Notes under the pieces: generated by a model
What the model was told of the DNA's origin: nothing
The model's database searches: none
The model's input: the letters and a program-made list of their open reading frames with translations, nothing else
Program-made: the position numbers and the translations under genes
Source: Tubulanus polymorphus
Lineage: Eukaryota > Nemertea > Palaeonemertea > Tubulaniformes > Tubulanidae
DNA length: 64,000 nt
Direction of reading: 5' to 3'
Assembly: GCF_964204645.1 (NCBI RefSeq)
Contig: NC_134028.1
Location: 6,360,501-6,424,500 of the forward strand
Shown: positions 10,901 to 21,295 of the stretch, piece by piece
Layout of the letters: each line of letters starts with the position of its first letter
Position numbering within the stretch: the first letter of the stretch is position 1

Positions 10901-13900
10901 TGAGAAAAAAATTTCCTACGAATTTATGCAAGAACGTGGAAAAAAGTTATTCATTGTTACTTCTATACTTGCCTTTGTTGTATTCTACTCAAATCGAATT
11001 AAAGTTCATGGCTACAGAATTTTGTCTGAATGTTGTCTTGTATATATTTATATATATAATCCTCCCATGTTAATGAAGAGAGCCGTCAGTTGGCTTTTAT
11101 TTGTTCACGTCACTACCCCCCACGCACCACTCTCAAGTGGGTGATCGTATATATTTTTTCTACTATTTCAGCTTTGTTGAGATGCATTTCAACAGTCGAA
11201 GCGATGCCCGCGAGGCAGCTACAGTATTGCGAGACATAAAATTGTCAGTGGCCGAGCACACTGTTAGGCAACTAGACCCCAATGAGGCAGGGACTGCCTA
11301 TAAGAGTATGTTGATACATACGTATATCACATATAAAAAGAATAGGTATTCAGGGCGCATTGCTGCCTCCACGGCACCTTGCAGTCGTCCCTGTGCAATT
11401 TAATCATATTTAACGATAATCAATTTAATTCATCTGTAGCCTATATCGAGAGATATCCAAAGCGGGTTAAGCCGCTTGGCCCTGTCTCGTCGTCGATGAT
11501 TTTACCGTAGTTTGTTGTTTCGTTTTATTTGTCTCATGTCCCGCACCCGTAATAAGGCGATATGACCTGCCTGTAATCTGGCCCTCGAATATGATAATAA
11601 ATGGTCTGCATGAAATCTGACGCAAAGAAAAAAAAACAACTGAATATTGATACCTCCTATCTCTCTCCTGATAACCCGTGATAGCCCTCATTCGTGCCCC
11701 TGTGTGTTGAATTATTTTAGAATACGCATTTTTTTCTCATAATACGGAAACTTCCACCTTGCATTTCTTTTTTTTTTCATTTCAATTTCGTGCCGTATTT
11801 TGATCGAGCTGCACTGTACGGCGCTCGAAGGCGGAAAGATACCTTTCGTCAGTCCATTCGTCGCAGTGCTGCAAGATCATAAATATTGTGCACAAATTAC
11901 AGCCGCAGTATGAAGGCCTCTTGGTTGGTTAGAAATTTCATTTTATGCAGACGACGAACTCTCTTGTTCGCTTCGTGGAGAATTTGTCGTCGGCATAAAA
12001 TAATCAGTGGAAGGTTCTTTGCATATTCGTTAGCGTTAATTAATGTGACGATGCTGATCTCGTATGTTTTCTGTTTAGGCGCAGTTATTGATACGATTAA
12101 ACCTCACCTCACTCATCAGATCAAGAAGGCTACCGGTGAGTTATGCCGTGTGATTGTGTCCATTTTGCTATTTAAACGGCAGTTTTTGTTGAAAAACTGA
12201 AACCAAAGAGCTTAACAGTATTTTCTTATGAGAAAAACTTAGGCTATGATAAGTGCTTATTTTTCATAAGAGCTTATAAAGTGTGACTTTTGACTTTTGG
12301 TATTCCAAATACTAATAGTATTTCGACAATTTATCTTGTTGATAAGAATAAGGGCCGCAGTCTTAAACGATGAGGAAATTGTCACTTTAGTCGTACAAAA
12401 AGTGCTTAAATGATGCTATTACTATCAAAAGTGTTCGCTTTTGTCTCAACTATACTTAAAAGTGTTTTGTAGTAGATTTACGAAATACTAAAATCGTCGT
12501 TGATGCTTTCAATAGGCACATCTTTGATGAGATCGGTACGCTAATTGACGTGTAGTATGATCAATAATACCACGGTAACAATATCGATATATTCAAGTGC
12601 ATAAAGTTAGTCACTTTGAGTCGTATTTAATCTGTGTTCATAACTACTTATGTAAAGCTTTGCTAGAAATAACAGTAAATTTTTTTTTGTTGAGGCATAT
12701 TAACATTTTAGTTTAGGAAACATAACAGTAATGCCAAAGACACACTTCTTTCAGGGTATCCAGTAAGCTTTCGAACAAAGTTTTCTATATTTGTGCTTAA
12801 TTTTCTTCATTTGTTTTAGATGATTATGATACGAGAGTTCTGTACGTTCACAATCTGCCGGCTGTGTGCACCGAGGAACAGCTGCATGAAATATTCCCCG
12901 AGGCGAAAGCGATTTTAGCCTCGATCGACGACGAGGGCAAGAACAAAGGTTACGCGTACTTGAGCTTCGAAACCGAAGAGGAATCGGAGGATTGCATCAA
13001 AAAAAACAAAGAGATGAAAATCGAGGAAAATCGAATCAGCATTCATATGATTCGCGACCTGAAAGTTGCTGCAGGTATAAGACTCATCTCAGTATTTTAA
13101 CCGGGTTCCTACGAGTCCTTGATTATTTAAAAACTCATACTAAACTGAAAATACTTTTGAAGGTGTCTGAACCTCCCTCAATTTTGAGAAATAGGCAATT
13201 AGATACTTAAAAGTTGTTCATTAGACTACGTCTAAATCAGCACAGTTCCTCTTACCAACTGTTGGTAAGAGGATTTGTTGGTACCCAATTAAGATGTTAC
13301 CATATTAGAAACCAAGTTTAGTAGTAGTCAATGATAGAATTTGCTTATAAAACCATTAAACTTTTCTTACAAAACCACCATGATAAACATTACAGATTTG
13401 GCAAGAGTCTAATGTGATTTGGGATATGAGCATGATTCAGATGCTTCGTTGAAGTATGAAATTTTCTCCTATAAAACTCCTTATATCCAGGAATTAATGA
13501 TCTGTAGGGACCCTGTTTTAACTTCACCTAGGGGAACTTCATCTGAAACTTCGAATTAAATTATCTTTTAAGGAATTGAAGGTCGACGTCCGTTCCGGAG
13601 AACTCGTGGAGGCGGCGGTAACCGTGGAGGCGGCGGTCGACCGCAACAGAACCACGGCAACCGAGGAGGACCTCGCGGTGGTCATCGGGGAGGTCGTGGC
13701 GGTCCTCGCGGTGGTGGAGGTGGCATGAATCCTCGGTAAGACGTCTTCAGAATAACGACGACTTTCGAGTAGATTTCGTTTATCTTGATTAACTGAATAT
13801 GGTTGAGGCACTATCGATAATTTAATGAATGTTTTTTTTTCAGTGGTCGACCTTTCCGAGGTCGTGGCGGAGGTATGGGTGGATACGGTCGCGGAGGTGG

Positions 13901-15269
13901 ACCAGGTGTACGACCGCTGATGGGAGGCGGTGGAGGTTATGGTAGTTACGGAGGTTATGGAGGTGGCTATGACGGATATGGCGGGTAAGAAAGAGTGGAC
14001 TCCACTGGTCACATGAATGCAGCGTTCGATAGATCGCTTTTAGCTTCTTTTATCATAGGAGAAAAAATGACTTATTGAACTAGCTAATAGTAGTTCTTGA
14101 AATTTTAAACCAGGGTGGCCACTTTCCTGGATATCAGGGAATTTTCTTTACTTTGGAAAAGTCGGGAAGTATGGTAAAAAGCTAGTAAATGTAAAGGGAA
14201 TTTGATGAGATAGTTGGATCACGCCTGTAATCAAACAAATACCATCTCTATGTTTAACATACTTGACTGTTTGATTGATTGGATTTAGCAGATGAAGTCA
14301 GGAAAAACAATATACAGGTCAGGGAATACTCAGGGTGAATAAGCAAGTCGAATAAAAGTTGCCACCCTGTAAATGTTCTGGACCACGCTGTATAGACCCT
14401 CGAATATGCAGAAAGTAACTTGATTTTAAATATGCTACAGGTTGTAATGTGGATGTGTTTTATAAGATAAAATCCCACTATTTACAGATTAAAAGAATTT
14501 AAAAACAATAATTTATTATTCAATCTTAGATATATAAAAGACACGACGTTTCGATCTTACCCTAGAGATCATTGTCAGGTGTGAGAAACGGGTATATATA
14601 CAGAGGAGAACAGGTTAAGTGGATGTGTTTATATTTTCAGTGGTTACGGCGGTGGGTACAATGACGGGTACGGTGGCGGTTATCGGCAAGGAATGAAGAG
14701 ACCCAACGATGGCTACGGGGCTGGTGCACCGCATTGGAAGTCTGCACGTATGGGTGGAGGTAATGTCGTAAAAAAATCTTTATTCACTTGCATCAGAAAA
14801 AAATATGTAGCTTAATGAGTTTAACATGAAGATGAAAGCTGGTTGTCTTTAACAGGGTGGGGCCACTTACTGGAAATCAGAGAAACTCTGGGGAATGTTT
14901 GTTACTTTAAAAAAAGTCGGGGAATTTTGTATAAAGAATAAGAAGTTCAAAACCAGGGATAAGTCAGGGAAATATGTTCAGATTATTAGATTGCGTGCAT
15001 AATCAAACAGTTTCTGTCAATGTCTTACATTTGCAATGTCTTACTCGACTGTGTTAATTGATAGGATTCTTAGCAGATCAAGTCAGAGAAAACGACGTAC
15101 ATGTCAGGGAATAGTCGGGGGAGGAAGCAAAGAAAGAAACAAAGTTGTTTCGTAGTTCATGTTGAAACATTGCTGATATCATGGCTAATATTTTTTGAAT
15201 TTTGAAATAAATGATTGTGTCGTGCGTGTTTCAGGTGGTGGTGGCGGAGGTGGAAATAGAAGGTGGTAG
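7943..15269 (+). CDS. SAP / acidic / two-RRM / RGG RNA-binding protein, nucleolin-like
   Basis: Exons: 7943-8066, 8582-8796, 9180-9396, 10174-10321, 11172-11305, 12079-12135, 12820-13074, 13573-13735, 13844-13984, 14641-14759, 15235-15269. Every junction is GT-AG and phase is kept, giving 535 aa. The order is: SAP domain (residues 1-42, LTVAQLKEECTKLGI); a Glu/Asp-rich stretch to about 150; a Lys-rich patch; a divergent RRM1 (about 193-270, with KGFVEMHF as RNP1); RRM2 (about 303-380, with VLYVHNLP and KGYAYLSF); and a Gly/Arg/Tyr-rich RGG tail. Family knowledge: SAP binds AT-rich DNA, RRMs bind RNA, and RGG tails are arginine-methylation targets. The acidic-RRM-RGG order is that of nucleolin, but nucleolin has no SAP domain, and SAFB and hnRNP U differ in other ways. 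A nuclear role in RNA processing is likely. Exact orthology is not settled, so I give no symbol. Confidence 0.85.
8265..8437 (+). repeat. Dispersed GGTGGCCAC-type intron repeat, fragment in intron 1
   Basis: It contains the family phrases TTCAGGGAATTTTC, TTGATTGGATTCTTAGCAGA and a closing GCCACCCTG. Related copies lie at 14112-14373 and 14855-15140 in later introns of the same gene, and at about 31503-31760 and 52266-52526 elsewhere. It is non-coding and its function is unknown. Confidence 0.55.
11941..12000 (+). ncRNA. Candidate pre-miRNA-like hairpin in intron 5
   Basis: The arms 11941-11963 (TTTTATGCAGACGACG..) and 11978-12000 (..TTTGTCGTCGGCATAAAA) pair over 23 positions. By eye there are two mismatches and one G-U pair. 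The loop is 14 bases. The length of about 60 nt, the arm size and the clean ends resemble an animal miRNA precursor. It sits inside intron 5 (11306-12078) of the RNA-binding protein gene, in the sense orientation. I do not recognise the arm sequence as a known miRNA, and transcription is not shown. A hairpin of another structured RNA is the main alternative. Confidence 0.4.
13101..13515. repeat. hAT-like non-autonomous element, copy in intron 7
   Basis: It starts CCGGGTTCCTACGAGTCCTTG and ends GATCTGTAGGGACCCTG, so the ends are imperfect inverted repeats of a CAGGGTCCCTACG-type terminus. TTTTAAC occurs just outside each end, as a target duplication would. A related element at about 46264-46637 shares both ends and the interior, and partial copies lie in SMURF introns. 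There is no coding capacity. Confidence 0.65.
14112..14373 (+). repeat. Dispersed GGTGGCCAC-type intron repeat, copy in intron 9
   Basis: It begins CAGGGTGGCCACTTTCCTGG and ends AGTTGCCACCCTG, so the outer bases are roughly inverted. The interior phrase TTGATTGGATTTAGCAGA is shared with 8265-8437 and 14855-15140. Confidence 0.6.
14855..15140 (+). repeat. Dispersed GGTGGCCAC-type intron repeat, copy in intron 10
   Basis: It begins CAGGGTGGGGCCACTTACTGG and contains TTGATAGGATTCTTAGCAGA. It is the third copy of this family within one gene, all in introns and all in the same orientation. Confidence 0.6.
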
Positions 15270-17476
15270 AAACGAACCACAGCCGGTTTCATACGCTCCT
15301 AGAATCCCAGGTAGGTTTCAAGCGATGGTATTGAAAGCGGTTTCAAGACACACCCGAGTCTGTTTAAAACCCGCCCCAGGTTAAATAACGATTGAATAGT
15401 GGATCGTCATCGAAACGAAATCAGATCCATGTACACCGAAAAAGATTTTTCACTGAATTGATAATGCGAAAATTAGATTAATTTCATACATAAATGAAAT
15501 GTCTTAACAACATTTTCTGGTTACCGGTACCTGAAATTTGTTGCAACGAGGTTCTAATGTATGGAGACTCTTAAAGTCTCCGAAACTGTTTCCCAATTCT
15601 CATTGCTTTAAAATTTAAGATTCTTACTCTTCGTGAAAAGTTCGATTCTAAGTTGTCTTGTTTATTACTCGTGTTGCAGGGATAAAATCGTGGTCAAGTC
15701 ATCATGTTTTGTAAATATTGTACATACATTTAATTGTATTGTGCCAATGTCGTTGTTGTCTACGTCGTACACACACATCAGGACTATGAAGGTTTTATTC
15801 AACTCAGGTACGTTGTACTGTCAATAAGAGGAAATCAACAAGGCAGCTACTTCTTCAGTACACTACAACTACTACTACTTGCTACTACTATACGCGCGCT
15901 TCTGTACATAAGAAATGGAGAAAAAACTGTATCGGGTGAAAAGTAAAAAATTCTATTTTTCGAATTTACCGATGATGGCATATTAAGCAGATATTGCTTG
16001 ATCGGAATGCATTGTAATGTTGAAAGGATTTTTCCGGAGTCATCCCATACTCTGAGAGTGGCTTCGGTCGGACTTGGTTTCTGGTTATCAATGTAAAGAT
16101 GTACGTGCAGCGCCTCGCTCTCTTAACTCGATTCCAATTTTGTACATTTAACGTCGCATTTTTTATACGTAAAATGTCGGGATATTTTCATCATCGGTGT
16201 GAAATTCATTATCGTCAGGTAGAATCTAGTTGTTAATTATCATAACCGAGGTTTCTTCGCCGCCATTTTTCTGCGATGGTTATCGTGCCCGGTTTGCCCT
16301 AGACCAGATCTGGTTTAATGTCGTCGAATGGTTCAACTAGTCCTATTCGGTATCGGTCGATTCAGAAAACCAATCAAGGTGACATTTTTTTGAAGATTCT
16401 CTTGGGAAAGGTCTTCAATTTCCTCGGGCGAATCAAGAAATATTTATTGTACGAACACTACTTTAGATGAGGCATCATCTACTCTGGTATTTTACCTGCC
16501 GAATTAGTTAAGTACCTACTGGGTAGATGAGATCTGTTCCTGTACGCGCTAAACGCCTATTCAATTTGGTCCAATAATATTTACATTGATTGATTTACGT
16601 GATGATTTCGAGTTTTTAGAAAGTAAGGTAATTTATTTTTTCATTCATTCTAAGATTTGTGCTCCATCGAAGGGATTATTTTGGCTTACTGGATTCGAAT
16701 TGGGTGGAGTCTACTCCATACGTGATTCGTTTGGCGAATTAAATATTTTCTTATTTTTTCCGATGTTCGGTCGGTACCGAGGTGGGCAGAGTTTATCGAC
16801 GGACGATATGAAAACCACTTAGCTGTCTTGATTGAATTATTTCGGGGATACACGCGCTCATATTGTTCATAAAAGCATTTAATTATCCGCAGTCTAGTTT
16901 TTATTCGGACCATCATTTTGTAAATATTTCATTTTTTTATCGAACTAAAAAATAGAGAAAATGATATTCGGTGAATTGGTTAATATGTATAATCGCTTTT
17001 AAAAACTAATCTGAAATGAACATTGTCAACTTTACTGGTGAATATGTGAATGTGTCATCATGGCCGAAATTAACTCTCGCAGTTTCAATTTGAATGTTAT
17101 TTCTACGGAATAGAATAGAAAGATAAATTATTTTCAGAATTAATTCAAATTGAATTGGATGATCAACTTTAGTTTTATGGAATAAATGAATGGTTTAAGT
17201 TTACATAATGGTCACACGTTTTGATTCGAATGTTTTATTACCATGATATTTTAGAAATGAATTACATACATAAATGTAAATGAACAATAGCCATTTTATT
17301 AGAAAATAAATGTTTTATCATGAATATAGATTATTTGTTATGTCAGATTTTGCCTATGGTTGAGGTGAAGCTTATATTTTTTGGTCGGTGCCAGACCTAT
17401 GACTGTCCATTTGATGCCCATATTGTTCCTCGAGCCAGACTTACAAGACCTGATTCCCGGAGGATTGGCTAGTTAA
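15270..17476 (+). other. 3' region of the RNA-binding protein gene, converging with a BBOX1-like gene
   Basis: There is no coding exon between the TAG at 15267-15269 and the stop codon of the minus-strand BBOX1-like gene at 17477. The sequence is probably 3' UTR for much of its length, possibly with an extra 3' UTR intron starting near 15311 (CCCAG followed by GTAGGT). AATAAA signals occur near 17180 and 17305. Four Pumilio-type UGUANAUA motifs occur on the sense strand at 15710, 15719, 15903 and 16919. Confidence 0.55.
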
Positions 17477-20435
17477 CTAAATGTATTTGATTCCCAGTTC
17501 GTCCCTGAGTACCCGCATTCGAGAGCGAACGTCGTCCCAATCGAGGTACATTCCTTCAAGATGTCGGGCACCGTCTGAACCAACGTCGTAAGCTTCCCGC
17601 GCGTGCATGACCCGGGTATTATCAAATACAACGATATCCCCTGAAATGAATAAAAACTATCGAATTAAGGTAAGAACACTTGAGGACGTAAGGAAATTTT
17701 CTATTTGCCAGTAATGTAATTGAAACTTAGTAGCTTTTGAACGATTCAAGACATTGGAGAAATGAAGTGTGGGTGAAAAGAACGTTGATACTACCACCCC
17801 ATTGCTATTTACTGCAGTCAAACTCGTAATCACTTGGGACCGACGAAATGCGAAATCAGTAGTAAACTCACTTAAGTCGGACCTTCTGGGACAATAAAAA
17901 CGTGCCCAATTTGAGTGATATCCGAGTTGGATTTTGTATTCTATAGATCCTCAAAAAATATTTCAAAAGACATCCGAGTTGATCGTATCCGAATTGGGCG
18001 GAGCAACTGGATGTAACTGAATTTCAATAGGATATGTGTGAATACTAAATATGACGCCATTAAGGAATCATTATAACGAAATTATCGCTAGTTTTATGAA
18101 TTTACGGAACTTTCATCTGTACCTGGTTTCAACAGGTGCGTCACGTAGTTTTTAGGGTCGTTCATTATTTCGTTAAGTTTCTTCAAGGCTTTGTAAACGA
18201 GTTGAACGTTTTCAAGAGGCACGCTGTTCATGAATGAGTCTCTCGTGACGTCGTTGTATCGCACGGCTATCACCCTACCTCGTCGATTGCGTCTGAAATG
18301 AAAAACAGATGATCATTCTGCTCGGTGGATCAACATCTGATTGTCGTAATGAACATCAAAATATATCGGTTTCATTTGCAATTCAAAATTATACGAATTT
18401 CAATTCAAATCCAAGCTAATTCGAGTTAGATTCATTAACCAACTTTGGCTAATTCCTAATTCTCCGCATAGTTTACTGGTGCGTTGTTTCGTCTAAATGT
18501 GCAGTTGAATGTAAAATCTGTACGGTAGCAATATTCTATGAAAACAAAATCATATATATCATATTCATAACCCATTTCTGTGGGTGTCGTATTATTATTA
18601 TTCAAGGCCTAGTTTTATTAATACGTAAATAAGCCCCTGTTAATCTATAGAACCGCTTCCACGGTTAATGTTCTGAAAAACCAGAATTTTATGGAAGCAA
18701 ATTCTTTACATTTTTCATTTCTCATTCGATGGATAATATAAAAAATACATAAAGATCATTTTATGTATTTTTGATAAAACGCTGTGCCCGGTCAAATTCG
18801 CCCCGAAGTGAACCTGGAAAGTGGTGCAGTTTCTGTAATTCAGAAAAAGAGAACATACACGAAAACCGGCCATTGGTGAATGAGTTTAAACTTGTAATCG
18901 TCAGTTCCTATATCTATGAAGGCGAGAATCTGCTCGCAGAGCAGTTTGTAATATTCAGGGTACTCATTTTCCATTATTTTAGCCGCGTTTGTCGCATCAA
19001 CAAATCGGTTTCGACCTCCGGTCGAGGTGTTCTTAAGGCAATGTAAAAATTGTACCTGAAAAGGAAAATATGAATTTGGTTGAAAAAATTCGAAAATGAG
19101 TTTCATACGATACCAGTATGCAATAAATCGGCATTTCTTATTTCTTAAAAAGTGAAATGACACTAGACTAATCAATTCGAAAACTAAATGGTTAAAAAGA
19201 TATTCTATAGATTGACGTAAAAGTAATATTATTTGATATTCATTACCCCAGGTACGTGGAGATAGAAGCAAAGATCGCTATGAAATTCTAATGTACTGTT
19301 GGTATAAGCCGCGTTCGATGGGTTTGTTTTGCTTTCGACTTCAAAATATTCACTGAAAAATAGATGTATATAATTGTTTTTAGAAAGAAATCCTAAAATC
19401 CATATCAATCTTAGATGAAATATACTAATTGAGTGCTTACCCGTAATTAGTTTTTCTAGAAAAACATATTTTCTCGGCTATTTTTCTCAAATGCCCGGTA
19501 GTTTCTGTCGGAGCATTCCGAATTAAAGCCAGCCCGAACCAATCCATATGAGTCAACCAATCCAGAAAATGGTTGGCATCATCTGATGAGGTAATCTAAA
19601 ACAAAAATATTGAATCAACAAATGTTTTTATCTTATCCTAGTCGGTTGATGAAATTTGAAATGTTTTCGGTCGCTTCTCGTACTTTGTCATAATCGAAAG
19701 TGGGAATGTTGTCCTGCATTTCGGCTCCCCAGTGCTTATGTAGTTGCCCAAAGACCTCCAGTCTTTTCTCTCGAGCTGTTTCAGTGAATGATCTTTCCCG
19801 TAACCATTCACTAGTACATGTAGTTTGATGCCCGTCCGGCCATGTGATCGTCAGATTCCCATCTTCACCGACCTAACGAAGTGAAATCTTTTGATCATTT
19901 CGAATTGAAAATACGATTTTTCGACTTTTCCCCAAAAAGTAATGTATTATCTGCGCTAAACGCACACACGAGGAACATATCGTCCAATGATTTCATCTTC
20001 TTCCAAACTATCACTTACCACTGCGTTTTTTGGTTGAATATCTGGATCTAAATCCCTCATCGGAACGAGTCTGGATATAGTGGACGGGTGGAAACAGGCA
20101 GGACATTGACAGTTATCCCTGAGCCAGACGTACGGATAACTCGTCTGCGAACCGTCGTTCCAAGTAACATCCAGCCACTTTTTCACCGAGTTTTTGGTGA
20201 CTGCCACTGCCCGTAATGGCTGTCCGTGCCCACCGATCGACTGTGTGTGCTGGAGTTGCGATCCACTCGTCAATCTCATGGTCGTCTTCGGGTTCCATAA
20301 TCGCTTGAGGTTTATGTTCCACGAGACACAAATCGTCCGTATCAGGGTCTTTCGACTGACTACATTGTTCCCGGGGACGCCATTGGAAAAAATACGCGTT
20401 AGTATATGCGGCTTGTACCTTACAGCACACATCAT
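17477..20435 (-). CDS. BBOX1: Gamma-butyrobetaine dioxygenase-like protein, copy A (intact)
   Basis: Minus-strand exons: 20435-20019, 19872-19684, 19595-19441, 19352-19247, 19055-18859, 18292-18123, 17640-17477; 465 aa. Family role: an Fe(II)/2-oxoglutarate oxygenase making L-carnitine from gamma-butyrobetaine. The zinc site is Cys109, Cys111, Cys114 (WLRDNCQCPACFH) and His154. The iron site is His278, Asp280 (FHSD) and His424 (VMHARE); 2-oxoglutarate Arg437 lies in ARHLEG. Spacing matches human BBOX1. Of the substrate cage, the equivalents of Tyr177, Asn191 and Tyr194 are kept and Trp181 is Phe. A basic N-terminal extension of about 70 residues, absent from cytosolic human BBOX1, looks like a mitochondrial presequence (inference). 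The exon 2 donor is the weak AAA|GTACGA. TMLHE is less likely because the C-terminal motifs are of BBOX type. The symbol denotes the family; the three genes are lineage paralogues. Confidence 0.9.
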
Positions 20436-20489
20436 ATATCTATAGTTCTGCCGTGTTAGAAAAAACAAGCTTTCGTACGATAATAGATC

Positions 20490-20525
20490 GTGAACGAGTT
20501 CGCACTATTGTACTAGAATAATTAC
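20490..20525 (-). promoter_or_regulatory. Upstream block shared by BBOX1-like copies A and B
   Basis: The plus-strand phrase TATTGTACTAGAATAATTAC, preceded by GAGTTCGC, occurs about 55-90 bases upstream of the copy A ATG and again at about 24184-24217 upstream of the copy B ATG. The shared block shows that the duplication included the promoter-proximal region. A regulatory role is inferred from position only. Confidence 0.35.
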
Positions 20526-21005
20526 CAAAACCTGTCCCTATTCTGCCACTGTATAAAAGCGACGAAAAATTGTTACCATTGTTGCGTCCGGACTGGTATC
20601 GATGGAAAATGAGAGATACCTACTGCCGTTTTACAAATCGTAACGCATCGACAGCTGCGTATAAGCTAGAGTTGATTTGAATAAATTCAGACTAATTAGA
20701 TATGCAATGTTAAACCGAGGCTTAGCGCATATTGTGCATCTGGTGTCAGATTGTTATTTTTTTCTCGTCTATGGTTCAATGTTAATTTCACGAGAATCCT
20801 TGCCCTTGGTCCCAACGCGTTACGATACGGGAGTGACTATTCAGATATGATTTCGAAAGGACAACTTTCCGAAGAATAAGAATTTTAATTATTTTATTCA
20901 TCGGCAAAAGAACATGATCGCATTATTACAACAAGATTATACATTACTTATAGAGAAATAACAGATTTATAACAAAATTCGTAGAGTAGCCGTGTTAACA
21001 AGGTT

Positions 21006-21147
21006 TAAAATAAGTAACGAGACGAGTAGTACTGTATAGGTTAACTATTTAGCTTTCGCTTCTAATGAATAGAAGCTTCACCTGATGAAGCTTCTATTCA
21101 ATAAATAGTTAACCTATACAGTACTACTCGTCTCGTTACTTATTTTA
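21006..21147. repeat. Near-perfect 142-bp palindrome
   Basis: The left arm 21006-21051 (TAAAATAAGTAACGAGACG..) is reverse-complementary to the right arm 21100-21147 (..CGTCTCGTTACTTATTTTA). A second inner stem, GAATAGAAGCTTCA with TGAAGCTTCTATTC, closes on a 5-base loop. This is a strong cruciform or foldback element sitting between two tandem gene copies. Confidence 0.85.
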
Positions 21148-21295
21148 GATATATAACATCTACTATCTCCTTATAATGTAGAATTTGTGCAAGATGATAT
21201 ATGGATAATTCTATGGCATCTTATCCGGTCAACGCGCGAACCAAACAACATGGATGATTACTCTACTACTCGATAAAAACAAGAGAGAATGTCAA

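Larger units (their letters stand above)
20436..21295. other. Spacer between BBOX1-like copies A and B
   Basis: There is no coding exon. It holds the upstream region of copy A, including a block near 20490-20525 shared with copy B, and a large palindrome at 21006-21147. The last part, towards 21295, is probably the 3' UTR of copy B. Confidence 0.5.

Noticed and set aside
10767-11144. 125-codon plus-strand open frame
   Set aside because: It lies in intron 4 of the RNA-binding protein gene, has no domain and has AT-driven composition.
10322-12078. C/D or H/ACA snoRNAs in introns 4 and 5, as in vertebrate nucleolin
   Set aside because: I could not find a convincing C/D box pair with terminal stem, or a two-hairpin H/ACA layout with a proper ACA; only the separate hairpin at 11941-12000 stands out.
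19620-19700. Loss of the exon 2 donor in BBOX1-like copy A (GGATAAG against GGGTAAG in copy B)
   Set aside because: Copy C and the reading phase show that the true donor is the earlier GT after the DYDK/DYDR codons, present in all three copies; the later GTAAG in copy B would break the frame.
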